From CAZBMJ01 sp964493205 (GTDB lineage: Bacteria; Myxococcota; UBA727; JABDBI01), in NCBI GenBank assembly GCA_964493205.1, contig CAZBMJ010000007.1, positions 1 through 64,000 on the forward strand: a stretch of DNA of 64,000 nt, read 5' to 3'. The notes beneath the pieces were generated by a model, which ran no database searches, had not been told where the DNA came from, and saw only the letters and a list, made by a program, of their open reading frames with translations. Shown piece after piece: positions 43,766 to 53,988 of the stretch. Within the stretch, counting starts at the first letter, position 1. Every line of letters starts with the position of its first letter. Made by a program: the position numbers and the translations under genes.

Positions 43766-44575
43766 TTAACAACTTCTAATATCTGTTTCGCTGGCTGATA
43801 GTACTAAGGTATTTTTTTGAGCTTCTTTAAAAGCTGCGCGTAAATCTTGATTTATGAGTTCATAAACTTCATCAAAAGAATCAATGATAAAATATTGCTT
43901 TTGCATTTCATCATAACGATAAGACGTACTTAAAACTTTTATTAAATCAAATTTATCACGTTTTGGAATTGGGCTTTCAAGGGAATAGATAGTTTCGTTT
44001 TTTGAGGATAAAATACCACCACCAAAGATTCTTATACCTTCTTTAGTGTTAATTAAACCAAATTCCACAGTAAACCAATAAAGTCTGGCAAGCATAACTC
44101 GCTCTTCTTTATCCATATTTTTGCCTAATACACCTACTTTATGAGTAAATTTAGCAAAATCAGGATCTGTGAGCATTGATGCGTGGCCAAAGATTTCATG
44201 AAAAATATCTGGCTCTTTTAAATAATCTAAATCTTCTCTTCTGCGTATAAAAGTAGCAGCTGGAAATTTCTTTTGTGATAACAGTTCAAAAAATTCTTTA
44301 AAAGAAATTAAGGCTTTTACAGGCGTCATTCCCCACCCAGTTAAAGAATTTAAAACAGCTGAAACATCTCGTAGCTGGGGTATTGTGTTAGGAGAAAGAG
44401 AAAGTTTTTTAGCACCCAGAACAAATTCCTCACAAGCCCTATTTTCTAAGAGCTTTATTTGTCGCTCATACAGAAGTCCCCAAACTTCATTTTCTTCATG
44501 ACTAAAATTTATGCTACCATCTTTGTTAGGTACTTTTGCTTCATATATGTTTTTTTGCATGTAATCATTGCCCAT
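43766..44575 (-). CDS. phhA: Phenylalanine 4-hydroxylase
   Basis: Iron- and pterin-dependent conversion of Phe to Tyr. 269 residues, normal for the bacterial short form. The iron ligands lie in PDIFHEIFGHASML (His, His) and WFTVEFGLINT (Glu). Other motifs: LTGWGMTPV, ATFIRRREDLDYL and GGGILSSKNETIYSL. The start overlaps the end of the DUF4340-type gene by 11 bp. No pterin recycling gene is seen in the window. Confidence 0.95.
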   Translation of the reverse strand: MGNDYMQKNIYEAKVPNKDGSINFSHEENEVWGLLYERQIKLLENRACEEFVLGAKKLSLSPNTIPQLRDVSAVLNSLTGWGMTPVKALISFKEFFELLSQKKFPAATFIRRREDLDYLKEPDIFHEIFGHASMLTDPDFAKFTHKVGVLGKNMDKEERVMLARLYWFTVEFGLINTKEGIRIFGGGILSSKNETIYSLESPIPKRDKFDLIKVLSTSYRYDEMQKQYFIIDSFDEVYELINQDLRAAFKEAQKNTLVLSASETDIRSC

Positions 44576-45935
44576 TTTTCTTTTTAGAGTGTTCTAATAA
44601 CTGACGCTGTACATCAATTGGCAAGTCTTTAAATCCTTTAGTATTTTCATTTAAAGCCGGCAATTCAAAATTTTCTTTTTTAAACCAGGAGAAGCCTTTA
44701 GTAAAAAATGCCAATTTGTTTTTGTCTACTATATAAATATTTTTATCTAGATTACCCCAAACCGCATAGTCACCATTTGTTAAAAGATATGCTTTAATAA
44801 TAATGTTTTCATTATTTTTATCAATTAATTCAACAATGTTTTTAGCCAATAATATATTTACTTTATCTTTATCGTTAGCAATTCTAGTCGCTTTTATTTT
44901 ACTAAGATGAGACAACAAATCAGTAACTCTACTTGGCTCAAATTCAAAATTTTTATTAATCACCCATTTATTATCTTTATTTTCAAGAATTATCTTATCA
45001 ACATTATGTATTAAAATTTTAGTTATACTATCTGGCTTAAAATCCATAATTAATAAATCTCTAAAACTATCTAATTCTTTATTTAAGTCATCAAAAGAAT
45101 ACTGTAAAATTTTATACAATTGCTCATCATTATCTTTTTTAACAATATAATTTTTATTATTTTCATAAAAAGATATTTTTTGAGCATCTATTTCTAACTC
45201 AAAAACAGGCTCACCTAAAACTATTTGTTCATCAATAAAAGAAAAAGCTCTCAAATTTAAAATAGCATCAATATACCTTTTAGCAAGATTTTTATCGAGT
45301 CTAAAATCAGCTTTGTCTAATAAATCAAAATCATTTTCTTTATTTTTCAACAGAGTAAAAACAGTGTTTTTATTTTTAATTAAAGAAAGTTTTTGTAAAT
45401 TATCTAGCGTTAATTTAATAAAATTTTTATCTCTTAAATTATTATTATCAGCAACCAAAATATCATTAAAACTACCTTTTATCACATATACTAAATCATC
45501 ATTAGTGGCTTTAGCATAATAACTAGCTGGCTTAATAGATTTACCCAAAATTATTGACCACTTTTCTTGCCCCTTAGAGCTAAGCTTAATAATATTTTGA
45601 CTTTCTTGGTTAAAACCAAATTCATCAAAACGATTTTTGTCTTGAGTTACATAATAAGAGCTAGAAACCAAAGCCAATGAATCAAGTATAGAATTAATTT
45701 TACTTTGATCTGCTATAAAATTTTTAGAATTATTAACAACAAACCATTTTGAATTTTCTTTTATTAGTTTTAGATCATGCTGGCCTATAACTTCTAAGTT
45801 ATCAATCTCATCTGTAATAAGTTTAGGTAATGTAAGTTTTTTAATACCTACACTGATTTCATCTTTTTTACTAAACCAATAAGCAGTCGCTAAAAAAGCT
45901 AATAAAACTAATAGTATAACCGTATTTTTTTTCAT
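44565..45935 (-). CDS. DUF4340-type membrane-anchored protein of an ABC exporter
   Basis: 456 residues. The ATG at 45935 is preceded by GAGGG; a longer frame starts at 45947. N-terminal membrane helix (VILLVLLAFLATAYWFS), then about 400 residues with repeats of strands in the style of DUF4340 (KLIKENSKWFVVNNSKNFIA, ENKDNKWVINKNFEFEP). Such proteins follow GldG-like genes in many bacteria. Function is unknown. Same operon as the GldA-, GldF- and GldG-like genes. Confidence 0.8.
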   Translation of the reverse strand: MKKNTVILLVLLAFLATAYWFSKKDEISVGIKKLTLPKLITDEIDNLEVIGQHDLKLIKENSKWFVVNNSKNFIADQSKINSILDSLALVSSSYYVTQDKNRFDEFGFNQESQNIIKLSSKGQEKWSIILGKSIKPASYYAKATNDDLVYVIKGSFNDILVADNNNLRDKNFIKLTLDNLQKLSLIKNKNTVFTLLKNKENDFDLLDKADFRLDKNLAKRYIDAILNLRAFSFIDEQIVLGEPVFELEIDAQKISFYENNKNYIVKKDNDEQLYKILQYSFDDLNKELDSFRDLLIMDFKPDSITKILIHNVDKIILENKDNKWVINKNFEFEPSRVTDLLSHLSKIKATRIANDKDKVNILLAKNIVELIDKNNENIIIKAYLLTNGDYAVWGNLDKNIYIVDKNKLAFFTKGFSWFKKENFELPALNENTKGFKDLPIDVQRQLLEHSKKKNGQ

Positions 45936-45943
45936 AATATCCC

Positions 45944-47524
45944 TCATGCTTTAAGTGATTTACGATATGATTCACGAAGTCGCCATCTGATTAAGCCATA
46001 CAAAGCTAATAAAAATGGAACACCTAATATATTTCCATACTTCACTGTTTGCCTTTTTGTATCACTAATATCTGCATCAAGAGGTACATCTAAAAACGAC
46101 CGAGCTCTCATAGATAATAAAGAAGAATCAGCAAGCATCCAATCTACTATATTTAAACCAATAGTTTGGTTAGCTTCTGTAGCAAATTCATTCCATAAAA
46201 ATACGGAACTTCCAGCCACCACTAAGCGTGATTCAGGAGCAGAAGGTAAAAGCTTGCCTATTGCTTGAACTAAAACAGGATGAGGACCACTTGGTGATAT
46301 ATCAAGTTCAGACCAATTTCTACGAGGGTTAATATCTAAAGGCTCAACTTCTAACCAAGAAACTTTTGATGTAGACGCCAAAACATCTATTTTAAGATTA
46401 TCTTTAGGGGTAATTTTTAAAGCAGATGCAAAAGGAAATATTAAACCAGAAAGTCCTTTGGTTATTTGACTTTCAAAAGATAAGTTTTTTATTTCTGGAA
46501 TAAACGGATACTTCACTGGAACATTAAAAGTAAATCCTGAGCGTTCTTCTTGCATATTAAGTGATGCGCAAGCAGCATCGGCCACTAAATTTGCAGGGAT
46601 TTCTATACCATATTTAGTAAGTAAATTTATTATTGAATAAGTACTACTTTTAGGACCTTCCGCAGAAGCAGTAAAACTTCTTGCATCAATATTAAAACGA
46701 TCCATAAAGAAGCTCGCACTTTTACCTAAAGCCAAGTAATTTTCTATTTTAGCAGCTCCATCTGCACCAAAATGGTCACCTGCACCTAAAACTATTAATG
46801 CATCTATATCAGGCTCAATTACTTCTTGAGTAGCTAAATCTATTTCTTTTATTGTTATATCTTTACTCAAAAGATTAGTGAAACTATCAATACGACCAGC
46901 ATAATTTTTATTTTTTATTAAACCGATACTAGAGTGCTTAGTTCTAGAAAGTTTTTTGATCAAAGAAGTAATATTGATTTCTAAATCGGCTAAGTTTTGT
47001 ACAACAGGTATAACTTCATGTTTTTCTTGATACCGAATAACAATTCCCATATAAGCTCTTTTAGTTTGTTGCTGGTCGTCTTCTATGACCCTTATTTCCA
47101 CTGGCTGCAGTCCAAGATTACCTAATTCGTTTTCTACGCTGGTAGCTTCTCGTACTATTTGTCCAAAAATATTTTTTTGTTTATTTTTTTTCTTTTCTTT
47201 ATCTTGAGTAGTTTCAGCTTTAGTTGGGTCTAAAAATTCAAAAGCAAACTTGCCCTTTGCAGCTGCTAAATACTCTTCTAATAAATCATTCACATAACGA
47301 GAATTTTGTGCATAAGGAGGAGGTAATCCTTCAGTAAAATAGGCACTCACAGTAACCATATCGCTTAAATTTTCTACTGTTTCTTTGGATGCTTTGGATA
47401 AAGTATACTTTTTATCAGATGTCAAATCTATCCGCCAAAACTTATTTAAGCCTATAAGATTAATAAAAACCAAACAGGCAAAAGCACTTATTACAAATAC
47501 GACAAGATTATTGGTATTTTTCAT
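45944..47524 (-). CDS. GldG-like auxiliary ABC transporter protein
   Basis: 526 residues: N-terminal helix (NLVVFVISAFACLVFINLIG), a large extracytoplasmic domain of the GldG/ABC-2 auxiliary type (TYTLS-like YTLSKASKETVENLSDMVTV; VSAYFTEGLPPPYAQNSRYV) and a C-terminal helix (YGNILGVPFLLALYGLIRWR). Such proteins work with an ABC-2 permease and ATPase; in Bacteroidetes the equivalents support gliding. The operon here suggests an export or assembly role of another kind. Confidence 0.87.
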   Translation of the reverse strand: MKNTNNLVVFVISAFACLVFINLIGLNKFWRIDLTSDKKYTLSKASKETVENLSDMVTVSAYFTEGLPPPYAQNSRYVNDLLEEYLAAAKGKFAFEFLDPTKAETTQDKEKKKNKQKNIFGQIVREATSVENELGNLGLQPVEIRVIEDDQQQTKRAYMGIVIRYQEKHEVIPVVQNLADLEINITSLIKKLSRTKHSSIGLIKNKNYAGRIDSFTNLLSKDITIKEIDLATQEVIEPDIDALIVLGAGDHFGADGAAKIENYLALGKSASFFMDRFNIDARSFTASAEGPKSSTYSIINLLTKYGIEIPANLVADAACASLNMQEERSGFTFNVPVKYPFIPEIKNLSFESQITKGLSGLIFPFASALKITPKDNLKIDVLASTSKVSWLEVEPLDINPRRNWSELDISPSGPHPVLVQAIGKLLPSAPESRLVVAGSSVFLWNEFATEANQTIGLNIVDWMLADSSLLSMRARSFLDVPLDADISDTKRQTVKYGNILGVPFLLALYGLIRWRLRESYRKSLKA

Positions 47525-47536
47525 TTTTAATTACTC

Positions 47537-48256
47537 CTATCGCTTGTCTTTGCGTAAAGAACGTTCAGTTAAAATCAATGCCATTAAAACAATACTTAAA
47601 TAAAACACTATATCCCTGGAATCTATTACGCCTTTAGCAATATTCGCGAAGTGATAATCAACTGATATGTATTGTAAAACCATGCCAATATGAGCAGGCA
47701 TTAAAACTGCAAATTTATCCACAAAATAAAAGAAAAAACAAAAAGTTAGTCCAATAATAAAAGCTACTATTTGATTTTTGGTCAAAGAACTAGCCAAGAG
47801 GCCGAGGGATAAAAATACGCAAGCTATCAAGACAAGACCTAAATATCCGCCAATAATAGGACCATAGTCAAAAACCGCATCAGGTTTTGTTAACAAAGAA
47901 AGACTAAAAACGTATGGCAATGTAAAGATAAGTCCTACTATAACTATGCCTAAAGCAGCAAAAAATTTACCTAAAACTATCTCATAATTTTTTACAGGCA
48001 ATGTTAAAAGCTGCTCTATTGTTGCGCTCTTTCTTTCCTCGCTAATAAGTCTCATGCTTATAGCTGGAGCAAAAATTACTAATAATACACAAGCAGAACC
48101 AAAAAAATTTCGCATAGAAGCAAAGCCGCCTAAAAACAGCGTACTAAAAAATAAATACCCCAAAACAAGTAAAAAAACTCCCAAAACTACATAGGCCACA
48201 GGAGAATTAAAATAAGCCTGAAAATCTTTTTTAGCGATACTAATAGTTGTTCTCAT
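47537..48256 (-). CDS. ABC-2 type permease (GldF-like)
   Basis: 239 residues with six hydrophobic helices, N-terminal IAKKDFQAYFNSPVAYVVLG typical of the CcmB/ABC-2 GldF group, and the cytoplasmic MRLISEERKSATIEQLLTLP segment that contacts the ATPase. It lies between the ATPase (9 bp) and the GldG-like gene (12 bp). Confidence 0.9.
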   Translation of the reverse strand: MRTTISIAKKDFQAYFNSPVAYVVLGVFLLVLGYLFFSTLFLGGFASMRNFFGSACVLLVIFAPAISMRLISEERKSATIEQLLTLPVKNYEIVLGKFFAALGIVIVGLIFTLPYVFSLSLLTKPDAVFDYGPIIGGYLGLVLIACVFLSLGLLASSLTKNQIVAFIIGLTFCFFFYFVDKFAVLMPAHIGMVLQYISVDYHFANIAKGVIDSRDIVFYLSIVLMALILTERSLRKDKR

Positions 48257-48265
48257 TATTTTTAC

Positions 48266-49243
48266 CTACTTACTATTTGTTAGACGTCTAAATGTTTCTT
48301 CCAAAGAAGCTTTCTGAGGAGTAAACTCAAGCAATACCAAATCAGACTTAACAATAATTTCAAATAAAGCTATTCTAGGGTCTTGTTTTTCATAAATAAT
48401 ATTAACAAGTAAATTATTTAAGTTATTATTTTTACTTGACTGCGTACTATCAACTTTAATAACTCCGTCTAGCGCTAAAATTTTATTTTTTAAACTAGTT
48501 TCATCTATTTCTTTAGAATTTGGTGAAATCACTTCCATTTTAATACTGCCAATATCCTGGTTAGCTAATTTTTCTGGGGTATCATCTGCAACAAGTAACC
48601 CATCGTTAATAATAAGAATTCTCTCACAGGTTGATTGAGCTTCTTGCAAAATATGAGTGCTCATTAAGATAGTAGTTTCTTTAGAAAGCTCTTTAATAAG
48701 ATTTCTAATTTCTATTATTTGATTAGGGTCAAGTCCGCTAGTAGGTTCATCAAGTATTAAAAGCTCTGGCTCATGCAAAATTGCTTGTGCAAGCCCTACT
48801 CTTTGACGATAGCCCTTAGATAACTGGCTAATATCTTTTTGGTAAACATTAGTTAAACCACATAGCTCAACAGCCCTAGATATTTTTATTTTTCGAGCGC
48901 CAGCAGGTATTTTTCTTATATCAGCAATAAAAGATAAATATTCTGCCACCATCATATCTTCATACTGAGGATTATTTTCTGATAAATACCCAATTAATTT
49001 TCTGGTAACATCTGAATTAGTAGCGACTTCATGGCCTTTTACTCGCACAGACCCAATATCATATGACAAATACCCAGTCAAAATTTTCATAGTAGTGGAT
49101 TTACCCGCACCATTAGGACCTAGAAATCCTACTATTTGACCTTTTGGTATGCTGAAATTTAAGCCTTTTAGGGCGAGCACATCACCATAAGATTTTTTTA
49201 ACCCATTAATCTCAATCATAGGGGTCTGTGTTTCAATATTCAT
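48266..49243 (-). CDS. ABC transporter ATPase (GldA-like)
   Basis: 325 residues. Walker A GPNGAGKSTTMKILTG, Q-loop, signature LSKGYRQRVGLAQAI and Walker B LLILDEPTSGLDP are complete. The signature begins LSKGY in place of LSGGQ, as in the GldA/NatA-like exporters. C-terminal 90 residues form a small regulatory domain. First gene of the exporter module. 18 bp after the acyl-CoA dehydrogenase gene. Confidence 0.93.
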   Translation of the reverse strand: MNIETQTPMIEINGLKKSYGDVLALKGLNFSIPKGQIVGFLGPNGAGKSTTMKILTGYLSYDIGSVRVKGHEVATNSDVTRKLIGYLSENNPQYEDMMVAEYLSFIADIRKIPAGARKIKISRAVELCGLTNVYQKDISQLSKGYRQRVGLAQAILHEPELLILDEPTSGLDPNQIIEIRNLIKELSKETTILMSTHILQEAQSTCERILIINDGLLVADDTPEKLANQDIGSIKMEVISPNSKEIDETSLKNKILALDGVIKVDSTQSSKNNNLNNLLVNIIYEKQDPRIALFEIIVKSDLVLLEFTPQKASLEETFRRLTNSK

Positions 49244-49261
49244 AAAGACTCCTTAATAAAT

Positions 49262-50404
49262 TTAACTCAACATGAGTTCTCGAATGATTATTAAACGTTG
49301 TATTTGGCTCGTACCTTCGTATATTTGAAATATTTTCGCATCTCTCATAAGTTTTTCAACGGGGTATTCCCTATTAAAGCCGTTCCCTCCAAAAACTTGT
49401 ACCGCATCAATACAAACTTTCATAGCCATATCTGCTGCAAATCTTTTCGCATGAGCTGCATGTAACGTATTCCTACGACCTTGATCTATCTCATAAGCAC
49501 TTTTCCAAACTAAAAATCTTGCCGCTTCTATTTGAGTAGCCATGTCCGCTATCATGAAACCGATACCTTGATGCTGCCAAATGGGCAAACCAAAAGTTTT
49601 TCTTTCTTTAGCATAGGCTACAGCATAATCTTTTGCTGCTTTTGCTAAACCAACAGCGCCTGCAGCCACAAGCGGTCTTGTATAATCAAAAGCTTTCATT
49701 GCTATTAAAAACCCTTCGCCCTCCTGCCCTAAACGATTTTTACTTGGCACTACAACATCTTCAAAAATTACAGATCTGGTATCAGATGCTCTTTGACCCA
49801 TATTATTTTCTTTCTTACCAACGCTTAAGCCTGGCGTATTAGCTGGCACAATAAAAGCAGTTTTTCCTTTATGCGCTTTATCTTTATCAGTGGTAGCTAG
49901 AACAAAAAACCATTTGGCATAGCCTGCTCCGGTAATCCAGGCTTTTTGGCCATTTAGCACATAGTCATCACCTTTTTTAGTGGCTGTTGTAGCAATATTA
50001 GATACGTCAGAACCAGCTTGAGGCTCTGTTACTGCATATGAACAAATGGCATGTTGAGAACTAAAAGGTGCTAAAAATTCTTTTTTTTGTTCTTTATTTC
50101 CTGCAATAATAACAGGAACTTGAGCTAAAGAATTGGCAGTGAGAGCAGTAGTTACCCCTGTACACCCATAGCCAAGCTCTTCATCTATTAAACAAGCATC
50201 AAAAGTTGATAAGCCAAGCCCCCCAAATTCTTGAGGTATATGGCAGTTTATTAAACCTAAATCAAAGGCTTTTTTTATTAATGCTTCTGGCCAAGCTCCT
50301 GTTTCGTCAAGCATAGAAGCAATAGGCCTTATTTCTTTTATTGAAAAATCTCTAGCCATTTCTCTTAATTGTTCTTGTTCAAATGAAAGGTCTAACTTAA
50401 CCAT
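49262..50404 (-). CDS. Acyl-CoA dehydrogenase
   Basis: 380 residues of the FAD-dependent beta-oxidation family: DVLAVT-like YAVTEPQAGSDVSNIAT (FAD/substrate), AWITGAGYAKWFFVLA, and the catalytic Glu in KIFQIYEGTSQIQRLIII. The sequence FGGNGFNREYPVEKLMRDAK is typical of the medium/short-chain group. First gene of the 13-gene minus-strand run. It is divergent from clpB across about 90 bp. Confidence 0.94.
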   Translation of the reverse strand: MVKLDLSFEQEQLREMARDFSIKEIRPIASMLDETGAWPEALIKKAFDLGLINCHIPQEFGGLGLSTFDACLIDEELGYGCTGVTTALTANSLAQVPVIIAGNKEQKKEFLAPFSSQHAICSYAVTEPQAGSDVSNIATTATKKGDDYVLNGQKAWITGAGYAKWFFVLATTDKDKAHKGKTAFIVPANTPGLSVGKKENNMGQRASDTRSVIFEDVVVPSKNRLGQEGEGFLIAMKAFDYTRPLVAAGAVGLAKAAKDYAVAYAKERKTFGLPIWQHQGIGFMIADMATQIEAARFLVWKSAYEIDQGRRNTLHAAHAKRFAADMAMKVCIDAVQVFGGNGFNREYPVEKLMRDAKIFQIYEGTSQIQRLIIIRELMLS

Positions 50405-50441
50405 AAAATATCTCCCAAATAATTTGTTATTTCTTTAACAC

Positions 50442-50469
50442 TTGTCAGGGGCATTTTTCTGCCTATGAT
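50442..50469 (+). promoter_or_regulatory. Probable clpB promoter
   Basis: TTGTCA (50442-50447), 16 bp, then TATGAT (50464-50469): a close sigma-70 pair at the right distance before the clpB ribosome site. A heat-shock sigma-32-type CTTGAA/CCCAT pair was not recognised, and no CIRCE repeat was seen. Confidence 0.5.
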
Positions 50470-50494
50470 CTGCAAGTAAATGAGGAATACTAAA

Positions 50495-53053
50495 ATGGAT
50501 TTAAACAAGTTTACTACTATGCTGGCTCATGCCTTCGAAGCTACTCATAAAAAATGTGAAGCAGAAGGCTTTTCTGAAATTAATTCGTTACTACTTTGCA
50601 ATATTTTAATAGAACAAACTGACGGGTTAGTTTTACAAATACTTAATAATTTATCAGGCAAAGATTTATTTATTAAATTATTAAATAAAAAAATAGCTGA
50701 GCTACCAAAAGTCAGTGGCCAAAACCAAGTTTATTTAGCACCATCTCTTAAAGAATGCGTGAGTAGAGCACAAATCTTAGCGAGCGAATTTAAAGATAGC
50801 TTCATATCAACAGATATAATCTTCTTAAGTTTAGCTAAATCACCTGATATTGCCGAGCTTTTACAAAAATCAAATATAAGTGAACAAGATATAAAAAACC
50901 AAATAATTTCAATAAGAAAAGGAGAAAGTATTATGGATCAATCACCAGAAAATAAACTTGATGCCTTAAAAAAATATACTCAAGATATTACCCAAAAAGC
51001 AATCGATGGAAAACTTGACCCTGTAATCGGCCGTGATGAAGAAATTAGAAGGACTATCCAAGTTTTAAGCAGAAGAACTAAAAATAATCCTTTATTAATA
51101 GGTGAACCAGGTGTAGGTAAAACTGCTATTGCCGAAGGAATAGCCTTAAGAATAGCCTCTGACGATGTACCTGAGTCTATGCGTAACAAAAAATTATTGT
51201 CTCTAGATTTAGCATCTTTATTAGCTGGCACTAAATTTAGAGGTGAATTCGAAGAGCGTTTAAAAGCGATTCTAAAAGATATTCAAAAAGAAGAAGGCAA
51301 TGTAATCTTATTTATTGACGAGCTACATACTCTCGTGGGTGCAGGTGGTGCAGAAGGGGCTATGGACGCAAGCAACATGCTTAAGCCGGCACTAGCTAGA
51401 GGCGAACTAAGATGTATTGGCGCCACAACCCTTAACGAATACCGTAAATATATAGAAAAAGATGCTGCCTTAGAAAGACGTTTTCAACCAGTTTTAATAA
51501 CACAACCAACAGAAGACGATGCCATCGCTATATTAAGAGGCTTAAAAGAAAAATATGAAGTTCACCACGGTATAAGAATAACTGATAGTGCTATTGTTGC
51601 AGCTGTTACTCTAAGCAATCGTTACATTACTAATCGCCAATTGCCTGATAAAGCCATTGATCTAATCGACGAAGCAGCCAGTGCTTTAAAAATGCAAATC
51701 GAATCTGAACCTATTGAACTTGACGAGCTAAAAAGACAAATAACTCGCTATGAAGTAGCCAAACAAGCTTTGAGTAGAGAAAAAGATGAACAAAGCAAAA
51801 ATAGGCTTTTAGAAACTATTAAATTATTAGAAGAAACTAAAGAAAAAGCCAGTGTTATTGAATCAAAGTATAAAGCAGAAAAAGCTATTCTAGACGCCAT
51901 ACAAAAAAGTAAACAAAAAATTGCTAAACTTAACCATGAAATAGAAACTGCTCAAAGAGCATCTGATTTTGAAAAAGCAGCCAAACTTCAATATGGAGAT
52001 TTGTTTAGTACTCAAAAAGAATTAGAGCAAAAAGGTGAAGAACTAAAAAAATTACAAACTAATGGCGCCTATTTAAAAGAAGAAGTAACAGAACAAGAAA
52101 TAGCTAGCGTAGTAGCTCGTTGGACTGGTATACCTGTGGAAAAAATGCTTCAAAGTGAATCAGAAAAACTAAACAACATGGAAAATGAGCTTAGAAAGAA
52201 AATAATCTCACAAGAAGATGCTATAAAAGCCTTATCAGAAGCCATTAGAAGGAATCGAGCTGGTCTTAGTGATGAGCGAAAACCAATTGGCTCCTTTTTA
52301 TTCTTAGGCCCAACAGGAGTTGGTAAAACCGAAATAGGTAAAGTATTAGCAGAATTTTTGTTTAATGACGCAAAAGCTATGGTTAGAATAGACATGTCAG
52401 AATACATGGAAAAGCATAGTGTAGCAAGGCTAATAGGTGCTCCTCCTGGATATGTAGGGTACGAAGAAGGAGGACAACTAACAGAAGCTGTAAGACGTAG
52501 GCCCTATTGTATTTTGTTGCTTGATGAAATGGAAAAAGCTCATAGCGAAGTGTTTAATTTATTATTGCAGGTTTTAGATGATGGGCGATTAACCGATTCC
52601 CAAGGAAGAATAGTAGATTTTAGAAATACCATTATTTTGATGACCTCTAATATTGGTTCAGAACATTTGCAAGATGGTTTAAACGAAGAAAGTAAAGCTC
52701 AAGTTTTAAAAACTTTAAAAATGCATTTTAGGCCTGAGTTCTTAAATCGCATTGATGACGTCATATTATTTAGCGGTCTTAACGAAGCAGATTTACTAAA
52801 AATTATAGATATTAATTTAGCTAGATTAAACAAAAGGCTCAAAGCTCAAGATTTAACGCTAGAACTAACTCCTAAAGCTAAGAAGCAGTTAGTAAAACAA
52901 GGTTATGATAAAGCTTATGGCGCAAGACCTTTAGAAAGAGTTATGCAAAAAGAGATTATGGATTTAATAGCCAAAGCTATTATTGCAAAAAGTTTAAGCA
53001 CCAAAGACCTAAAAATAGATTTTGATGAATCTAAATTTACCCTAATAAATTAG
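50495..53053 (+). CDS. clpB: ATP-dependent disaggregase ClpB
   Basis: 852 residues from the ATG at 50495, which has AGGA upstream (an in-frame ATG lies at 50480). The domain order is an N-terminal Clp repeat domain (weakly conserved), NBD1 with GEPGVGKTAIAEG, the coiled middle domain (about 400-520), NBD2 with GPTGVGKTEIGKVL and the C-terminal arginine-rich segment (GARPLERVMQKEIMDLI). The Walker B sites are ILFIDELHTLVG and LLLDEMEKAH. Disaggregates proteins with DnaK; no dnaK or grpE lies nearby. Confidence 0.96.
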   Translation: MDLNKFTTMLAHAFEATHKKCEAEGFSEINSLLLCNILIEQTDGLVLQILNNLSGKDLFIKLLNKKIAELPKVSGQNQVYLAPSLKECVSRAQILASEFKDSFISTDIIFLSLAKSPDIAELLQKSNISEQDIKNQIISIRKGESIMDQSPENKLDALKKYTQDITQKAIDGKLDPVIGRDEEIRRTIQVLSRRTKNNPLLIGEPGVGKTAIAEGIALRIASDDVPESMRNKKLLSLDLASLLAGTKFRGEFEERLKAILKDIQKEEGNVILFIDELHTLVGAGGAEGAMDASNMLKPALARGELRCIGATTLNEYRKYIEKDAALERRFQPVLITQPTEDDAIAILRGLKEKYEVHHGIRITDSAIVAAVTLSNRYITNRQLPDKAIDLIDEAASALKMQIESEPIELDELKRQITRYEVAKQALSREKDEQSKNRLLETIKLLEETKEKASVIESKYKAEKAILDAIQKSKQKIAKLNHEIETAQRASDFEKAAKLQYGDLFSTQKELEQKGEELKKLQTNGAYLKEEVTEQEIASVVARWTGIPVEKMLQSESEKLNNMENELRKKIISQEDAIKALSEAIRRNRAGLSDERKPIGSFLFLGPTGVGKTEIGKVLAEFLFNDAKAMVRIDMSEYMEKHSVARLIGAPPGYVGYEEGGQLTEAVRRRPYCILLLDEMEKAHSEVFNLLLQVLDDGRLTDSQGRIVDFRNTIILMTSNIGSEHLQDGLNEESKAQVLKTLKMHFRPEFLNRIDDVILFSGLNEADLLKIIDINLARLNKRLKAQDLTLELTPKAKKQLVKQGYDKAYGARPLERVMQKEIMDLIAKAIIAKSLSTKDLKIDFDESKFTLIN

Positions 53054-53127
53054 CATGTTTTCATAATAGCAAACAATTATTTAACATATATTATTAAGTT
53101 TATATATGATAAATAAGGGGATATTAC

Positions 53128-53988
53128 ATGAAAAAAAAATACATTCTAGGTTTGCATTTATTCTTATATTTATCATTTAGCGCCTTTGCTTATGATTTTT
53201 CAAATAGTGACCTAAGTTGGAAAAATTATATAAGCTACGAAGCTGCTGAATCTAATTTTGATAGAGCTTATTTATTTCATACTGATTTTGGTGCAGCAGT
53301 TTTAAAAAGATCGATTTTTAATAATACAGTTATAGAGGATTCTGGTTTCGTTAATGCAGACATGTCAGGCTGTGAATTCTCAAAATGTAATATTAAAAGT
53401 AGTGCTTTTATAAATACAACTTTGGAAAAATCTATTTTTAATGATTGCACTATTAATGGGACAAACGCAGATGGCTCAAATATGCAAAATACTAATTTTA
53501 ATAATATTATTATACAAAACTCTTCTTTTGAAGGCGCAAAGCTGATAGGTGCTACTTTTTTAAATAATAATTTACTTAATTTAAAATTTGACTGGGCTGA
53601 TCTTACTAAGTCACAATTCCTAAAATCTGAAAAAGGAGAGTATAGGAATACCCCACTTAAAAACTTAAGTTTTCAGAATGCTAATCTTTCGAGTGCTATA
53701 ATAAGAAGTTTTGTTCTAGATAGGACATCGTTTGAAGGTGCAAACTTAAGCGATGCAGATTTGTCTCTTTCAAAATTAATAAATTGCAACTTTAATAATG
53801 CAAATTTATCAAATGCATTTGTTTCAGAGGCAACATTTATTAAATGCAGCTTTAGCAGAACAAACCTAAGCGGCACCAATCTTGTAAAAACTATTTATGA
53901 AGACGAAGGATTAACTTGGCCGGTTTCATTGGAATGGCTTAGTAATCAAGGTGCTTTTTGGGATGAAGCAAACCCTCCTTTACTATAA
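53128..53988 (+). CDS. Secreted pentapeptide-repeat protein
   Basis: 286 residues with a signal peptide (KKYILGLHLFLYLSFSAFA). From about residue 40 to 250 it is built of A(D/N)LXX-type pentads: FNNANLSNAFVSEATFIKC, GANLSDADLSLSKLINCNFN and others. These form a right-handed quadrilateral beta-helix. Secreted members are common, with unknown targets. It is the last gene after clpB and overlaps the convergent subtilase by 6 bp. Confidence 0.9.
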   Translation: MKKKYILGLHLFLYLSFSAFAYDFSNSDLSWKNYISYEAAESNFDRAYLFHTDFGAAVLKRSIFNNTVIEDSGFVNADMSGCEFSKCNIKSSAFINTTLEKSIFNDCTINGTNADGSNMQNTNFNNIIIQNSSFEGAKLIGATFLNNNLLNLKFDWADLTKSQFLKSEKGEYRNTPLKNLSFQNANLSSAIIRSFVLDRTSFEGANLSDADLSLSKLINCNFNNANLSNAFVSEATFIKCSFSRTNLSGTNLVKTIYEDEGLTWPVSLEWLSNQGAFWDEANPPLL

